The notes under the pieces were generated by a model. It did no database searches, had not been told where the DNA came from, and saw nothing but the letters and a program-made list of their open reading frames with translations. From contig JAQMRL010000003.1 of assembly GCA_035578175.1 (NCBI GenBank), forward strand, positions 54,916,672 through 54,980,671: 64,000 nt of DNA, in the 5' to 3' direction. The stretch comes from Catonia carolina. Lineage: Eukaryota; Arthropoda; Insecta; Hemiptera; Achilidae. Shown here piece after piece: positions 47,621 to 58,640 of the stretch (position 1 is its first letter; each line of letters opens with the position of its first letter). Position numbers and translations under genes: made by a program.

Positions 47621-48430
47621 GTGCGCGCGCGCGTGTGTGTGTGTATGTGAACAGAATATCTCAAGAACGGAACATCGTACGAACTTGAAACTTAAGTTAC
47701 ATAACACTACCGGACCCGGAACATTTTCATCAAAATCGGTCAACCGGAAGTAGTAGTTTATTCGTGTAATTTTTCACATTTTTGCGATTTTCTCAAAAAC
47801 TGGTCATACGATTTTTTTTAAAATCGCCTGGTTAACTCAATTTTTTATTCTCTACAAAATAGGGTAGGCATCATGTTTGCTGAAATTCTTCGTGAGGGTG
47901 TTTTTACGTAAAAAAGTGTTTTTTTAAGATAACGGCTTTAATATGTATTATAGCGCAAAAATTTACATAATAAATTTAAATTTAATTTTAAAGAGAATTT
48001 AAAATTCTACAACTTTTATTTCAAACATTTTTTTGTATAACGCTTAGTTTAGCAGTAATTAGCGATTTTCTGTTTTTTCTCACGAAAACGTGTGAAAAAT
48101 CGATTTTTTTAACATTTCGGCCTTAGTACTCATTTTACGACAAAAGTGTATAAAACCAAATTTATAGAAAATTAAAAGATCTACAACGTTAATTAGAGCA
48201 TTTTTCTCTACAGAGCCTAGTTTAGCGTGAAGGAGTGATTTTCCGTATTTCTAAGCCAAACTGAGGTCGATTTTCATTTTGCGTCTTTCACTCATGATTA
48301 AAATAAGGTTATGTTTTTTGTTTATTTGTAATGTTTTATTACTAATTAAAAAATAAATATCTGCAATGTTTTATTGTTCATAATTTTCACTGGCAAGAGA
48401 AAGTTGTGTGAGTGTTTCACACCAGATTTT
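47437..48430 (+). repeat. R1 family repeat, longest copy
   Basis: Near-terminal inverted blocks lie at 47439-47451 (ACTTTCTCTTGCC) and 48392-48404 (exact inverse). In order it holds the AAAGTATTGTTTTCATG block, GTTTTCACCGGATCTATATG, a 65-bp GT/GC alternating tract (47587-47651), CGAACTTGAAACTTAAG, ATCAAAATCGGTCAACCGGA, CGCTTAGTTTAGCAG and CTACAGAGCCTAGTTTAGCG. It ends GTTTCACACCAGATTTTT. The first 25 bases after the left end contain a short local duplication of GCCTATATGAA. Confidence 0.9.
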
Positions 48431-48954
48431 TATTTTTGATACCGCTCATCTTCATTGTCTTTAACAAAACAGATGGAATAATACATTGTATTTAATTAAT
48501 AACCTAAGTAAACAAGAAATATATTTTTATTTCCAATTATTGTATAAAAAGGTAAAGTTGATGGTGAAAATGCAAATACGGAATCATCAGTTTAATTCGG
48601 GTATAAAATAAAAAGTTTTTAAACCTTTTTGTTTTTACCTTTCATTGTATTTTAATCACCGTTTTCTGTTGATTTTTAATCCTTTTCATTCTCCATTTTT
48701 ATTGCGTAATTTCAACTCTTAATTTACAATGAAGTGTGCAATTCTACGCCTCAACACCGTTGCAAAAATAATGTATCTATATACGTTAAACACGGAAAAA
48801 TGAACACGTATTGTTTATTATTTGCACATGTTTTAAAGAAAATTCTTTCAAGAAACGTTTTAAGTTTATCAACAAACTATTTAACTAAAACAGCGAAGTC
48901 GCATTATTAAAGAGTATATTCAAAATATTTTATATACGTATATTTATTTTTTCC
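48431..48954. other. AT-rich stretch, nothing recognised
   Basis: No feature recognised. Confidence 0.45.
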
Positions 48955-49215
48955 AAGCAAGGCTGGGCATAAACCTCTTTCAACCTCATACTATCTGTTG
49001 GTCTGCCAACGTCTCTCTTTCCTTTTCGAGTGTACTATTCGACTTACAGATATATCCTTTGACCTGATATCCTGTCCATGTGCTATCTCTAACCTTCACG
49101 ATATGGTAATTAAAATTGAGATCGTAATTATTTTTAAATTACTTGAGCTAATACTGAATCCGTAAGGTCTATCATCGTACAAATTACTTTAAATCTGCTT
49201 AATGCGTTTTGTTTC
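48955..49215 (-). pseudogene. LINE 3' end (group 1), decayed
   Basis: The minus strand reads MDRISGQRIYL, then YTRKGKRDVGRPTDSMRLKE and VYAQPCL. It is the same C-terminal GKR-x-x-GRP motif as in 28323-28610 and 51678-52383, with stops. Confidence 0.75.
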
Positions 49216-50334
49216 AAATAATTAATTTCTTTTCTAGCTCTCCTGTTCAATTCGGTAAGTAAGTTGATAACCGGTAATTTTAAAGGTTACACCGGTTGAG
49301 CAAGCGATTTTATTGGAGAATTATCCAACAACTGAGATCAATAAAAATATCATTGATTGTCCGTCAATGTTTAGTTTCAGTCCTGGATACTTCAGAACTC
49401 AGATAACCCATTGAATTAGCTGGGTGACAAATATTATCATTTAAACTAAATGACATATTTTAGTAGTCGTTTTAAACATCTAAATACCAAATTACCACCT
49501 GAAGTGTGTCCGTAGTAACAATGTTCCGTTTTGTTAAGTTAGTTTCCTTTATAATACATACGTTCTTAATAGAATCACTTACAGATTCGTTATGGCTATG
49601 CTTACTGACCCTCAGCTTTGGAAGAAGGTACATTATGTAAAATTCTAGAAACCCCTTTTTCTCCCAGTTTCCCCAAGTAATGTGTAGGTATATGCCACGT
49701 ACGTTTGGTATAGCTATGGACATTTTATTTGCTATATGGAGATTCAATTTCGGGTTTGCCATTATGGTATTTGTGGCAATTTATTCCATTATTCCTACTG
49801 TTTTCATTCCTAATTTAATCCTTATCCTATTCTACTTGAACATTTTCATGATAACTCAAATAACCTGTTTTAGTTTCTTTCAAGTTTTTCTGTATATAAA
49901 TTATAACTGTGAAAATATTATGATCGTTATAGAAAGATTATGCTACGTTAAGCAACTTTAAACATTTATGGATATCTTTATTTCATTTTAGGATTTTCTT
50001 TTCTCTTCCATCCATCTTCAGTCTGCTTTTGATTTTTGTACAAAACTTTATAGTCAGTAGTTTAACATCTGTGCTTGTTTCGGTGTATTATATCTTTCCT
50101 CTGAGTATTTAATTTTTTTTCTCCTTTACTATTTTTAGCTAATTGTTATTGAAGATATGATAGTTATATAAATAAAGTGATTAACTAAACTTAGACAACT
50201 AGGCTAAGTAAGCCTAACATTGGTGTGCCAAAGGAATGAAAAACTGTTTATAGAAATAACCTAATTATAGGCTAAGTAATAAAATATTAACTAGGCCTAA
50301 GTAAGCGTATAGTATAATTTAATCAATGGTTTGT
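49216..50334. other. No gene recognised
   Basis: Overlapping frames at 49472-49762 (minus) and 49680-49961 (plus, hydrophobic) lack family motifs. Likely noncoding. Confidence 0.4.
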
Positions 50335-50722
50335 AGTTTAGATCATCAGCCGAAAAACTGGTTTGAACCTCTAGAGGCTTTACTAAGTAAAACAGAGAGT
50401 TAGAAGGTTTACTATTCCCTTCCTCACTGAATGGCAAAGTATGCTTATCACCATGCCAGGCCTTTTGAATAGCATCTACTTTCCACCCTGAAAATGACAC
50501 CTTCACTTTATTCACTACAAGGGCTGGCTGTATAATGAAATTCATTACTCGTAGAGGACATAACTGTGACTAGCGTCTTTTACATCTCTACCTTTTCTGT
50601 TCTTAAATGCTTCAGTCATAAATTGGCTAGTTATGTGATAAGAAACACAACTATTTTTTGTAGCCCTGGAAGTAGCAGATCGAGTGCTAATAATTTAACA
50701 CTCCACCTGCCTGTTATGGACA
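50335..50722 (-). repeat. Family B repeat, copy 6 (full length)
   Basis: On the minus strand all blocks are present from CATAACAGGCAGGTGGAGTG-like start to GATGATCTAAAC. The open frame 50297-50545 reads NFIIQPALVVNKVKVSFSGW, then HGDKHTLPFSEEGNSKP, FYLVKPLEVQTSFSADDLN. Confidence 0.88.
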
Positions 50723-50880
50723 AATTTGATGTTTTAAAGAATTTATCAGCTGTAATATAATTAATCAACTATAATTTATGTATATACTACGTTGGTACAA
50801 TTAAATAAAGAAATGAACGTTTAAAAGTTTTAACAAAGCTTAATGAACAAATAAATAGTGTGACACTTACCTCTAAGGTC

Positions 50881-50916
50881 CGTTTTGGGATCTGGGTTTA
50901 CCCAGATCCCAAAACG
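50881..50916. repeat. Perfect 16-bp-arm hairpin inside solo LTR 2
   Basis: CGTTTTGGGATCTGGG is followed by a 4-base loop and its exact inverse. LTR copy 1 has only the left arm (one base different) and no inverse. Confidence 0.95.
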
Positions 50917-51677
50917 TTAAATATTAAATACTAATAAATAACTTAAATATTAATACGTTAAATATTAAATATTTAATTTATTAAATAATTAACACATTAA
51001 AGTTTAAAATTACAAGTATATATTACAACTAAGAATTACAATTAAATAATTGAGCACAATCTACAAGAAGTATATTACAATGAAACTACTTAATACATAA
51101 CAAACTAATTGGGCTATAATTAACTAATACAATAAATAACTTAACTAATTTACTTAACACTACTTACAGAAATGACACAGAATAACTAAAAGTTAAACAA
51201 TAGCCAGTTATTCGCAGTGTCGTTGACCTATTCTAACGTACTGGACTACCTGTATGCACTATCGAATACGCTTACTCAATCACTGTCAAATGTAAACTAC
51301 AACTTCTGACCATAAACAACCCGGCACTTTTATAGGTAGGCTAATTGAGAGTTTGAGAAAAGACAGAGATTTTCGATATAATAATAAATTACAAAATCCT
51401 CCTGACGGCTTCTGGATTAATCTTAACAACTGTAAACAAATTAGGATAAATGAATAGAAGGTGTTAAAAAAAACAAGTATCTAAATAGGTACCTGGCTCT
51501 CACAATACCGAGTGACAACAAAAGCCAGGCCTAAATTTACTATAAAAGACCATTTATATTACGCATAATATTCCTTAACTATTTCCCAGAAAACACTATT
51601 TATTACTCTTATTATTCACAACATTTTCAATCTCTCGGTCTTCCTCGAAAATTCTCGAACCCACATTCCCTTTAGAT

Positions 51678-52383
51678 TTTCTTCTTTTTCTGCCTTTCAA
51701 GGTTTAGGCATCTCTGCTTGTTCCGAACCTCTCAAATCTGCCCATCTCTTTCTCGGGCGTCCTCGTTCTCTTCTGCCCTCCGGCTTATAGCTCAGTGTAT
51801 GCTTAGGTATCCTATCCTCCCTCATTCTATTTACATGCTCTAACCACTGCATTCTGTTCTGAGATATCTTGTCGTTTACAGAGAAGATGTTGAATTCTTT
51901 CCTTATCTCGGTATTCCTGTAACGATCTTCTTAACTACACCTGTACGTATGTCGAAGAAATTTCATTTCAGATGCTTGCAGTCTACTCTCCTCGCGCTTT
52001 GATAGCACCCGAGTTTCACTGCCATAGAGTAGAGTCGGCACTGCTAATGTTTTATAAAATCTCACCCTCGTGATTTTGCTGGTGCTATTTTTAAAGTGCG
52101 GTGGATAGTTCCGCATATTTGCTGAAATCGGTGCATCTTATTATAAGCATCTTTATCCTGTTGGTACGGAATGTTGCAACCTAGATAATGAAAGTGGGAT
52201 ATCTTTTCCAAAATATTATTATCTATAACCATTTTGCTTCTGACTGGCTCCTTCCCCCCGAAACCCATAACCTTTGTCTCCTTCGTCGAAACTGTCAACA
52301 CATAGTCCTTGCAGAGTTTGTTCAGCATTAAAAGTGCTCTCTGCAGGTCATCGTCATTCTCTTATAGCACTATCAGGTCATCG
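51678..52383 (-). pseudogene. LINE (group 1) 5'-truncated copy with target duplication
   Basis: The minus strand carries the end of a reverse transcriptase ORF. The catalytic loop remnant DDDLIVL lies near 52360, then MLNKLCKDYVLTVSTKETKV, GFGGKEPVRSK, FHYLGCNI, RVRFYKTLAVPTLLYGSET, KREESRLQASEMKFLR, RMQWLEHVNRMREDRIPKH and GRRERGRPRKRWADL. Three frames are used because of small indels. The 3' end is A-rich. Direct repeats TCCCTTTAGAT lie at 51667-51677 and 52384-52394. It is a target-primed insertion into the LTR, dead by decay. Confidence 0.92.
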
Positions 52384-52403
52384 TCCCTTTAGATGTTGTC
52401 ACA

Positions 52404-53738
52404 ATATTTAATCTAGGTTGTGTTGACAAAAATACAATAATAAATTTATATTATATTCTAATACACAATATAATAAAATATACTAAAGTAACATGAAATG
52501 TAATAAAATAACAACAATAAATAATAAGTGCAACCAGTTCAGTCTCATCAACGACTAAACAAGTTTAGAGTGACCTACTACACATTTTTACTCTATAGAC
52601 TTTTGTCTAGTATTTTTTACTTTACATTTTCTCCTTAAAATATTAAAAATTTAGCTTGTGGAGGACGATATCACTAAAACTTCTACAGCTTTAATTCTGT
52701 AGAGAGTAATTAAACATTTTGTGCAGCCTTGTGTATTGTTAAAATAATAAAAACCGAATAACGTTACATTACATTACGTGTTTCTGCTTTGATACCTACA
52801 ATTATCTTCTAACAGATATAGAAATTGTTAATGCTGTGATATAATTGAACTTTCATTAATTGAACGTTCATTAAATACGTGAGTTTAGTACTTTTAATTA
52901 CAAGTTCATGTATTTTTAGAATTTTGTTATTATTATATGAAAAAGCTTTCATTCACAAAAAGCAGTTTTAAATTTTATAGTAGAATTAAGGTTGCCAAAT
53001 TAAGAGTTATGCTGACCGCTCCATATTCGTTTTCTCCCTCGGATAAGGATCCAACTTTGTATTGTTAAAATATTCTCAACCAAAATTTGGTGATAGTGAA
53101 CTTATTTGTGTATTATTTTTGGGGTTTTCAAATTTATTCGGCATAACAGTAAAAGTTGAATTCTAAGAAAATTATGTTTTTATTTATTAACAAATCTTTA
53201 AAATGTATCCTGCAGCTTTAATTAATTTAAATGATAGTACATTATAAAGTTTTACTAATCTTTATTATTTTTAATTCTACTCTAATTCAGTTTTTCTATT
53301 TATTTATTTTTTAATCTCACTTAACTCTTTTAGTAGATTCTCATAGTATGAATTATTTAATTTGACGTTAAAAATTCTTTCAAATGATGTTATTCCTTCA
53401 GTTACTTGTACTAAATCCTTGTAGAACGAGGTTTTGTACAAGTGACTTAAAGAGACAGCTTCTTTTTTAAACGAAATTAGTTTTAATTTAAGTAATGCAT
53501 TTTCTGATGATGGTGAATATCCCAAAGAAGTAAGTGAGACACAAAATTAATAAATAAAACGATTGAATTAAGTACCGTTAAGGAGCATGAAGTTTAGTAA
53601 AAGATAGTTGTTTATTTTTATTTATATAGCCCAAATTTTGTATATAGTGCAATTTAGTTGTGATTCACAAAAATAGTTTTCACAATTTTAAATATCACTA
53701 CCATGTAATAAATTGCACACTGAGGTTCTGACTGTTTG
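52404..53738. other. AT-rich stretch, nothing recognised
   Basis: The minus-strand frame 53304-53525 has no family motif. No repeat match. Confidence 0.45.
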
Positions 53739-54548
53739 TGCCCATAACAGACAGGTGGAGTATCAAATTATTTATCCTCAATCTCTTCGTTGCGGAGCTA
53801 AAATAAATAATTCTGTTTCTAATCACATGGTCAGCCTTAAATGACTGAATCATTTAGAAAAAAAAGAGGTAGTGGTGTAAAAGACACTATAGTCTGATTC
53901 ACGAAAGAAAACACATGTCTTTAAACAGCAAAATCTTTTGAATCGTTATGTGTAAAAACAGTTACAATGCATCAAATTAAAACTTGTTTTATTGTTGGTT
54001 ACAGGATTCAATTAATATATAATACTTTGTAGCCATATACATTTTAAAGTACGCGTGAACAAAGTAATAGTACCTTGAATTTGTTATACTGGAAGAGTTG
54101 TAAAAACAGGGTACTTTTTATGCGTAATTTGTTATATTTAATGCACTGTTAATTTCCAAAAATGTTAATGTATATCTTGTAACCAAAAATAAAACAAGCT
54201 TTAATTTGATGTACCGAATTGTTTTTACATACTGCGGTTCAAAAGATATTGCTGTTTAAAGACAGGTGTTTTCTTTCGTGAATCGGACTACAACCAGAGT
54301 TGTAATCCTCTGAAAGTAATTCATCAATTGGTGGCTGTATAATGATACAGCCAGACCCTGTGGTGAATGAAGTGAAGGTGTCATTTGCAGAGTGGAAAGT
54401 ATAAGCTTTTTAGAGGGCCCGGCATGCTGATAAGCGTACTTTTCTACTCAGTCACGAAGTCAATAGTAAACCACCTCACTCCTCGTTTTATTTAGTAAAA
54501 CCTCTACAGGTTCAAAGTCAAACCTGCCTTTCGGCTGATGACGTCAGC
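53739..54548 (+). repeat. Family B repeat, copy 7, split by a fold-back element
   Basis: The 5' half (53739-53889) and 3' half (54291-54548) together match the full-length family. They are separated by the 401-bp element at 53890-54290. Confidence 0.88.
53890..54290. mobile_element. Fold-back MITE inserted in family B copy 7
   Basis: The left arm (53890-54003) and right arm (about 54176-54290) are inverted over ~114 bp. Shared blocks are GATTCACGAAAGAAAACAC, TGTCTTTAAACAGCA, GTAAAAACA and ACATCAAATTAAA. The outer ends are TAGTC...GACTA. The middle ~170 bp is AT-rich with no frame. The target duplication cannot be set uniquely (CTA or TA are possible). Single copy in this window. Confidence 0.88.
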
Positions 54549-54569
54549 AACACTGAGGTTATTAGATAC

Positions 54570-54760
54570 ACTGACATCATCATCATCATCGTCGTCCTTC
54601 AAGGATTAGGCTCTGTTGGCCTGTTCCGGCATCCATTTCTTTCGTGGTCTTCCAACGTCTCGCCTTCCACCGGGCTGATACTCCCATGCTAGTATGGGAA
54701 GCCTATCGCTTGACATGCGGAGTAAATGACTGGACCTAGATACACTGACATAGTTTACTA
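54570..54760 (-). pseudogene. LINE 3' end (group 1)
   Basis: The minus strand reads SRSSHLLRMSSDRLPILAWE and QPGGRRDVGRPRKKW before a stop, the ORF2 C-terminus. The 3' end (plus-strand left edge) is an (ATC)n run at 54571-54593, the microsatellite tail of the element on the minus strand (GAT repeats). Confidence 0.85.
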
Positions 54761-54852
54761 TATTAAAGTATCGTTTAGTATATTTGATCAATTGTACGAT
54801 TTTGTATTTATTTAAATTGAAGTATTAAGTATTATTAAGTTAATAATTGTAT

Positions 54853-55410
54853 TGTAACACCTAAGCCTAGTTTCGTACGGGATTCGCGTTTAATAAATAA
54901 TAAACAGAATACACCTATAACAATTAATTATTATTTTACAGAATTAATGATTTAACTTAGCTTCTAAGGAATACAATTAGATTGGATAATATAAATCAAT
55001 CATAAAAATTAAGCTTAAACCAACCTTGACTAACACTGAATACTGAATACTGTTCTGAACCGGTCCCGTAACGACACTATTTCAAATATCCCGTCACACT
55101 TCCCATTCAAAAGTCAGGTATTAACTGCCTGACTACAAAGGCGCTAACTGTTTTTATACCTGCGGTCTGATAGTTTCCTCAACAAACGAAATTTTTCTAA
55201 CAGGATCTCCGCTATTCTCGATTATCATAGAAGGAACTAACACAAAAACAATCGTTTCTACTATTTTTGATTTTTTTGGACTCCTATTCAAAATATATCA
55301 TTCATCGCAGTTCATATCCTTGTACAACACATTTCTAACCTAAACAATACTCAATTCTTAAAATAAATAATGTATTCCTTTAGCCATTCTTAGAATATTT
55401 CATTGTTACA
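54853..55410 (+). mobile_element. Solo LTR (LTR family 2)
   Basis: A 558-bp unit from TGTAACACCTAAGCCTAG to CATTGTTACA. The ends form TGTAAC/GTTACA, like the TGTGAC/GTCACA ends of LTR family 1. The flanks are GTAT and GTAA (one mismatch). No internal retrotransposon sequence adjoins it. A partial relative lies at 40860-41010. Confidence 0.65.
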
Positions 55411-55467
55411 GTAATAATAAAATAAAACTAATAATAGTATTAATTGTTTTTGTTATAATTTTTTTTT

Positions 55468-55592
55468 TGTTTTACGTCTGACGTTTTGCAATTCTGCTAA
55501 TGCAGACGGTGGAAAATGATAAAATATGAAAATGAATGATGAAAAAATGCCAGACCTGACAGGGAATTGAACCCGGGACCTTGGCGATTTTA
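55468..55592 (-). repeat. tRNA-derived SINE (type 3)
   Basis: On the minus strand: CGCCAAGGTCCCGGGTTCAA (B box) then TTCCCTGTCAGGTCTGGCAT, CATCATTCATTTTCATATTT, CCACCGTCTGCATTAGCAGA and ATTGCAAAACGTCAGACGTA. It has the same order as 43213-43385. The A-box end is cut off. Confidence 0.83.
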
Positions 55593-56744
55593 TTATAAAG
55601 ATTGTATTCTATCTAGATGTTTTTGTGTAAATATCTCTGTATACAATGTTTTTTTTTAATGAATAAATTCCTCCGGTTAACGCTTTTATCTCTTTAGAGA
55701 AATTATTATTATTATTGTTGTTAAGTTGAAGGTCCGAGTTTAGTTTTCATTTGAAATCTGGATCAGATTTCCTGTTGTTTTACTGATAAGATTTCACAAA
55801 ATAATTTAGAAGATAGTGAACACGTTTAGTTAATAAAACACCTAATAAACTTCAAGGAAATTGAAGTAAAATAAAACTATTGATTATTTTTTTTTTCTTA
55901 TAGGGTGTTTGTATTGTTACAAATAATTTCATTGTGTGTTCGATTAATAAAATATTAATATGTGATGTTTTACATTATGTAATCAATTTTACAGCATGAC
56001 CTTGCAAAAGGTTTTAACATAAAACTAGACCTGTCAGTTGGTTATGAAGGATTGAATATTACCCTTTTGGGGGTGGAAGAACGAGAATAGATGGATTAAG
56101 GGTAAATATGTGTGTGAGTGTGTGAACGTGTGTCGGCCGTATATGACGGGGAACTTTCTTAGCTGTTAACGTTATTGACTGACAGCATAAAATGAAAGTA
56201 TAATGGTATTTCGAATTGAGATATTCTGAATTGCTGTGGATTGTTGCTTACATTATGGAATAGACGGTGATGTGCTGTTATATCTATTGTGGATTTTCTC
56301 TTGTATTGTCCACATTGCATTATGCATAAAAATGTGCTTATTGGTTGAATTGTGTGATGCTCATGGAAGTTGTTGGAAATATTATTGGTTTGCTTCGCTT
56401 CCGTTATTGCTAATGGAAAATGTATTTGAATATGTTTGTAAATATTCAATATTGCTGTTAATATTGGCGTATTGTCCTCTTCTATTACCACTATACATCG
56501 ATAATTCATCTGACACATTCCATCTAAATGATAATCTATCTTATTATATTACAGTATTTATCCCATTTTACAACATTACCTCCATTTTATTTACGATTTA
56601 TTAATCTTTATTTTTATTCCCATTAAACAAAACAGATTTTATTTTCACACTCCATTTCATTAATATTTATGTTCTACGCGGAATTTCACCTGCACTGTGC
56701 TGTGACTTAGTGTCGGCTTTAGAGGGGTTGCGGTAAAATTAGGA
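55593..56744. other. No gene established; overlapping frames at 56159-56604
   Basis: A plus-strand frame of 122 codons (56236-56604) overlaps a minus-strand frame of 119 codons (56159-56518). The plus frame is Leu/Ile/Cys-rich and hydrophobic, as expected of TTG/ATT-rich noncoding DNA. Neither frame shows a family motif, and there are no recognisable gene signals. A small membrane protein cannot be excluded. Confidence 0.3.
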
Positions 56745-57585
56745 ACATCTGGTGTGAAACACTTAGATGACTTTCTCTTGCCAATGTAATAACGTGTTAA
56801 TTTTGATGAGCATTATATGTAAAATTACTAACTGCCACAAAACGAATTAAGATAGAATAATTATGGCCAAACAACAGTTGTATTTTTAATTAAAAAAATT
56901 TGATTATCTGTACCTTTACGAAATTCACAACTTTCTAAATTCAGAATGAAATATTTTTTGACTTAGTTTTATAAAAGATATTTAGCCATGTTAAAAAAAT
57001 TTCTATTGTGAAAACGGATTTCATTTTTTACAGATATCGATGAAAAGAAAATGGGAAATCAGTAATTGAAGTGAGACTAAACACCATTGGAAAAAACTAT
57101 AAAATAAAACTTATAGTTTTCTTTATTTTGTATATCTTAAATAAATAAATACGATTTTGTCCTAAAATACGTATAAAGGGAATCTGAGAGCCCTCTACGA
57201 ATTTCAACAGACATTCCAATTACCCAATCTTGTAAAATTTAGTAATGAAACGATTCTAAAAAAAATCATATAAGTCGTTTTTAAGAAAATATTTTTAAAA
57301 AAATGGGAAAGTCGCACGAATAAACTACTACTTCCGATTGACTGATGATGAAAAAAATTTTCTTGGGGCTCTTCGTTGTACATAAATATTATGTTTCGAA
57401 TTTCAACTTCGAACGACTTCGGTTTTTAGTTATTTTGTTCACACACGCGCGCGCGCATACACACACACATTCTAATTATTGGTAAAAACATGTTTTTGGG
57501 CTCAGGGGACCTAAATACGTGTATTTCCGGTGAAAACTTGTTTTCGACACGAAAACGTAAATTTCCTTACCTTTATATCGTATTG
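56745..57585 (-). repeat. R1 family copy, inverted
   Basis: The minus strand runs from TAAGGAAATTTACGTTTTCG through a GT/GC tract (inverse of 57441-57468), CATCATCAGTCAATCGGAAG, AGATTGGGTAATTGGAATGT, TCTCACTTCAATTACTGATT to the end block CTTGCC..CATCTAAGTGTTTCACACC (inverse). Heavily diverged. Confidence 0.8.
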
Positions 57586-57599
57586 ATGAAATTAATAAA

Positions 57600-57950
57600 A
57601 AAATGTTAAAATTTTATGGGCACTTGTTTAGAATGAATGACAACGAATTTTTAAGACGCTAAATAATATCGACGTAAGGTGTCGGATAAATGGTCCAGAG
57701 AGGTCAGAAAGGATATTGAGAAAACCAGAATAAACCGAGAAAACTTAATGAACCGACTCAAATTCAGACCACTAGTTACGAATTTTAAGGGCTTTTTTAA
57801 TAGAAAAAATACCTAGTGGACAGAAGAAAGGAGAAAAGCCTACAGTACACGAATGCTGAGAATGTGGTCTGCAAAAAGAGCTTCCAGAAATGTCTAAAGT
57901 ACCTCACATGGTCTAGAATGGGCCATATATAAAAACAAATATATATAGGG
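57600..57950 (+). pseudogene. LINE group 2 C-terminal fragment
   Basis: Reads MLKFYGHLFRMNDNEFLRR, then after a frame shift KWSREVRKDIEKTRINRENL, MNRLKFRPLVTNFKGF, WTEERRKAYSTRMLRMWSAK and RASRNV before a stop. The best-preserved member of this group in the window. Confidence 0.85.
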
Positions 57951-58369
57951 CAAAAGAAGGTAGAAAAAAGACTCGTTAAAAATATTTTTTAATGTGCACT
58001 TTATTATAATTTAATACCTGTCGAATTACTCTTTGGAACTTCACCTACTTTAACAAAGTGAACTGCGTCTCCAATTAAATTTATAATCATGAGGTATTCT
58101 GTAAATTATAACAGATTGACTTCGAATGTTACCAGTTTTTCATGAAATTAATAATAATATTTTTAAAATGTTTAAGTTTTGCAAAGAAATTGTCCATTTT
58201 GGAGAACGTAATTAAATGGATTCATTACGGTATCAAAATCGTCATTTCTTATGGTTTGAATGGTAGAACGAGTTAGTAAGATTTGGGACAAAATGAAGTT
58301 GAAGAGATGAAGAAGAAAACGTCTGGAAAATTAATTGGTACATTTAGGCGGTTTCCAGGTAGTATACTG
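57951..58369. other. AT-rich stretch, nothing recognised
   Basis: No feature recognised. Confidence 0.45.
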
Positions 58370-58640
58370 TTCTCCACAGAATAGTAGATCGTGAACGAAG
58401 GACGTGGAGCAGGAGAAGAAGTATGTGAGTGAGTACGCTATCCATCAGCGGCGGAGGGTTGGCGGAGGCAACGGGCATTTGTGAGACGCGAGTGAAACTA
58501 GGGCACGGCAGCATGATTAATGAGTTACCGAGGATAAACTATCCCGCTTGTGAATCGATCCTCTTCCAGTGACAACATCAATTAATACATGTCCCCGGCA
58601 AGTCTCGTAACGTTAATACAACCACAAAGGCCTTTTTCTT
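58370..58640. other. GC-richer segment, unidentified
   Basis: GC-rich relative to its surroundings (for example CAGCGGCGGAGGGTTGGCGG at 58446-58465). No long frame on either strand and no match in the window. It could be a regulatory region, an exon or an old repeat. Confidence 0.25.

Larger units (their letters stand above)
50859..52403 (+). mobile_element. Solo LTR (LTR family 1, copy 2) carrying a LINE insertion
   Basis: Begins TGTGACACTTACCTCTAAGG and ends GTTGTCACA. It aligns with 3319-4049, including CTGATGGC/CTGACGGCTTCTGGAT, CAATAGGTACCTG-type and CTCGGTCTTCCTCGAAAATT blocks. The flanks ATAG and ATAT may be a diverged 4-bp duplication. It differs from copy 1 by a 36-bp perfect hairpin (50881-50916), AT-rich changes near 50920-50990 and the LINE insert at 51678-52383. 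Confidence 0.82.

Noticed and set aside
47455..47688. 77-codon frame with a Val-Cys run
   Set aside because: The run is the translated GT microsatellite inside the R1 repeat.
56159..56604. Overlapping 119- and 122-codon frames
   Set aside because: No family motif, hydrophobic low-complexity translation, and both strands are open at once, which is common in TTG/ATT-rich DNA. Recorded as an unassigned stretch.
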